Shown here: in pieces, positions 63,149-64,000 of the stretch
Layout of the letters: each line of letters opens with the position of its first letter
How positions within the stretch are numbered: the first letter of the stretch is position 1
Source: Ampelocalamus luodianensis
Taxonomy: Eukaryota; Streptophyta; Magnoliopsida; Poales; Poaceae
Assembly: GCA_036346255.1 (NCBI GenBank)
Contig: JAYEVH010000131.1
Coordinates: 62,001 to 126,000 of the forward strand
Direction of reading: 5' to 3'
DNA length: 64,000 bases
Notes under the pieces: model-generated
Database searches by the model: none
The model's input: only the letters and a program-made list of their open reading frames with translations
What the model was told of the DNA's origin: nothing
Made by a program: the position numbers and the translations under genes

Positions 63149-64000
63149 CAGTGGCGGACCCAGGATTTAATTTTAGGTATGGCAGAGTAAAGATTTTGAA
63201 ACACAGACAAAAGTGTATTACCCAAATCAAAAGAACTCATATGTGAACTATATTGCAATCACACCAATACGAGTATATGACATTAAACGGTATCAACGAG
63301 TGAAGATAAATGTAGGACATCGAGAAATACCTCACTAATGAAGCTTAATTAACAACTTGCCACCAAGCTATCAAACATAATAATTTGAATAAAGATAGTA
63401 CATAGAAGAAGCAACCTGTCAAAAATAAATGGATTAGTAGTGTCACAATTAGTTGAGTATAAACTATAAAAGATACAGAAAAAAGAGAAGTCAAAAGACA
63501 TACCGCTAAAGCACTAATTACGATTAGGAGAACGAGGCAATTTCATTCTCCGAGATTTCATAACTTGAAACCGTTTCTTAATTTTATCACGATTAAGTCA
63601 TTTGAATATCTCTCGCTCGATGTAGCACACCATTAAGTCATTAAGCCAATCATTGGATATCTTATTACGCAAATCGGTCTTGATAATATTCATAGCCGAG
63701 AAGACTCTTTCAACCGATGTTGTTGCCACCGGTAACAGCAATGCTAACTCAATGAGGCGGTAGACCAATGGAAATACAATATGCCTTTCATTTTCAACCA
63801 TCTTTATGGCCAAACTTCCAAGATCATGACAAACAATAAAATCATCAATTCTTCGCACATGAAGAATGAATGTTTCAAGTTGATCCCTATAGTCGCACGA
63901 TCAGCAATGGAGAAATCATTATCATATATCTCCGTAAGTCGAGCAATCTTATCCACATTGAACTTAGAGAAAGAATCTCTTGGATCAAGACAAGAAAAGC
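63149..64000 (-). mobile_element. hAT transposon, copy B (3' part; continues beyond window)
   Basis: The terminus CAGTGGCGGACCCAGG begins at 63149 after ATCTGAAT. In the other LTR of gypsy 3 the empty site reads GCTCTGAATACTCC, so the element landed right after this word; the second duplication copy is out of view. The sequence matches the 3' part of hAT copy A in reverse, with few differences. It is younger than gypsy 3. Confidence 0.9.
63523..64000 (-). pseudogene. hAT transposase C-terminus, copy B
   Basis: The minus strand shows LPVATTSVERVFSAMNIIKT, then DWLNDLMVCYIEREIFK, the hAT dimerisation domain, and a TGA at 63598-63600 in place of the Gly found in copy A. A one-base loss near 63886 shifts the frame upstream. 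The Trp (TGG) at the place of copy A's last stop shows the two copies died by different mutations. Confidence 0.85.

Larger units (their letters stand above)
52493..64000 (-). mobile_element. Ty3/gypsy element 3 (Tekay/Del chromovirus), runs out of the window
   Basis: LTRs: 3' copy 52493-55518 complete; 5' copy visible as 61573-63148 and then cut by hAT copy B. Minus-strand gag-pol is one continuous frame from 60025 to 55562 interrupted by four stop codons only. The primer site for initiator Met tRNA is at 61557-61568. An extra ORF lies between primer site and gag. The integrase ends in a chromodomain-like tail (LCKVQWSNHSEREATWERED), the mark of chromoviruses. Confidence 0.92.

Noticed and set aside
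1..64000. tRNA, rRNA or organellar genes
   Set aside because: No cloverleaf-like or rRNA-like stretch noticed; the tRNA-like words are retrotransposon primer sites.

Overview
The window looks like intergenic heterochromatin of a grass (Poaceae) nuclear genome. The evidence is a pile of nested transposons of families known from grasses: chromodomain Ty3/gypsy elements of Tekay/Del type, a long-LTR Ty1/copia element with initiator-Met primer sites, Helitrons (one with PIF1-type helicase and RPA-like genes), Pack-MULEs carrying GC-rich gene pieces, and hAT and CACTA-like elements. Only one ordinary host-like gene was found. The species cannot be named from the sequence alone.

Layout. 1-6455: degenerate repeats holding hAT copy A (194-4304, broken transposase) and a 741-bp non-autonomous hAT (5346-6086). 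6456-17334: a Ty1/copia element on the minus strand, with both LTRs, primer site and polypurine tract. 17335-19958: host sequence with one minus-strand gene, a 327-aa MGSCVSKK (N-myristoylation type) basic/Ser-rich protein at 18092-19075. 19959-26044: a minus-strand Helitron with unrecognised gene pieces, itself hit by Pack-MULE 1 (20376-22036), which carries the fragment just upstream of a bZIP basic region. 26563-41528: gypsy element 1 (plus strand, mostly deleted, with an antisense ORF), split by gypsy element 2 (30547-39523, minus strand). 41781-52340: a CACTA-like mosaic holding a truncated RepHel/RPA Helitron (3' end at 48224, hit by a solo LTR at 44297-45740) and Pack-MULE 2 (49309-51186), a large inverted repeat of an AMP-binding enzyme fragment. 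52493 to the window end: gypsy element 3 (minus strand, Tekay/Del chromovirus), whose 5' LTR is cut by hAT copy B (63149 to beyond the end).

Many insertion events can be read directly from target-site duplications: GTTCT (gypsy 1), ACAAC (solo LTR), GAGAAACAG and TTTTATGAA (the two MULEs), CAACTAAG/CAACGAAG (small hAT), and the A/T site of the Helitron. No transposon in the window has an intact set of genes.

Most worth a second look: (i) Pack-MULE 2, whose captured fragment forms a hairpin with 630-640 bp arms that could feed siRNAs against its donor gene; (ii) an ordered array of six short stem-loops shared by the LTRs of two related gypsy families with pairing kept while sequence changed, and a comparable array in gypsy 3; (iii) a microhomology-type rearrangement that copied an LTR plus 62-63 bp of its own flank; (iv) an extra SR-rich ORF between the 5' LTR and gag in gypsy 3.
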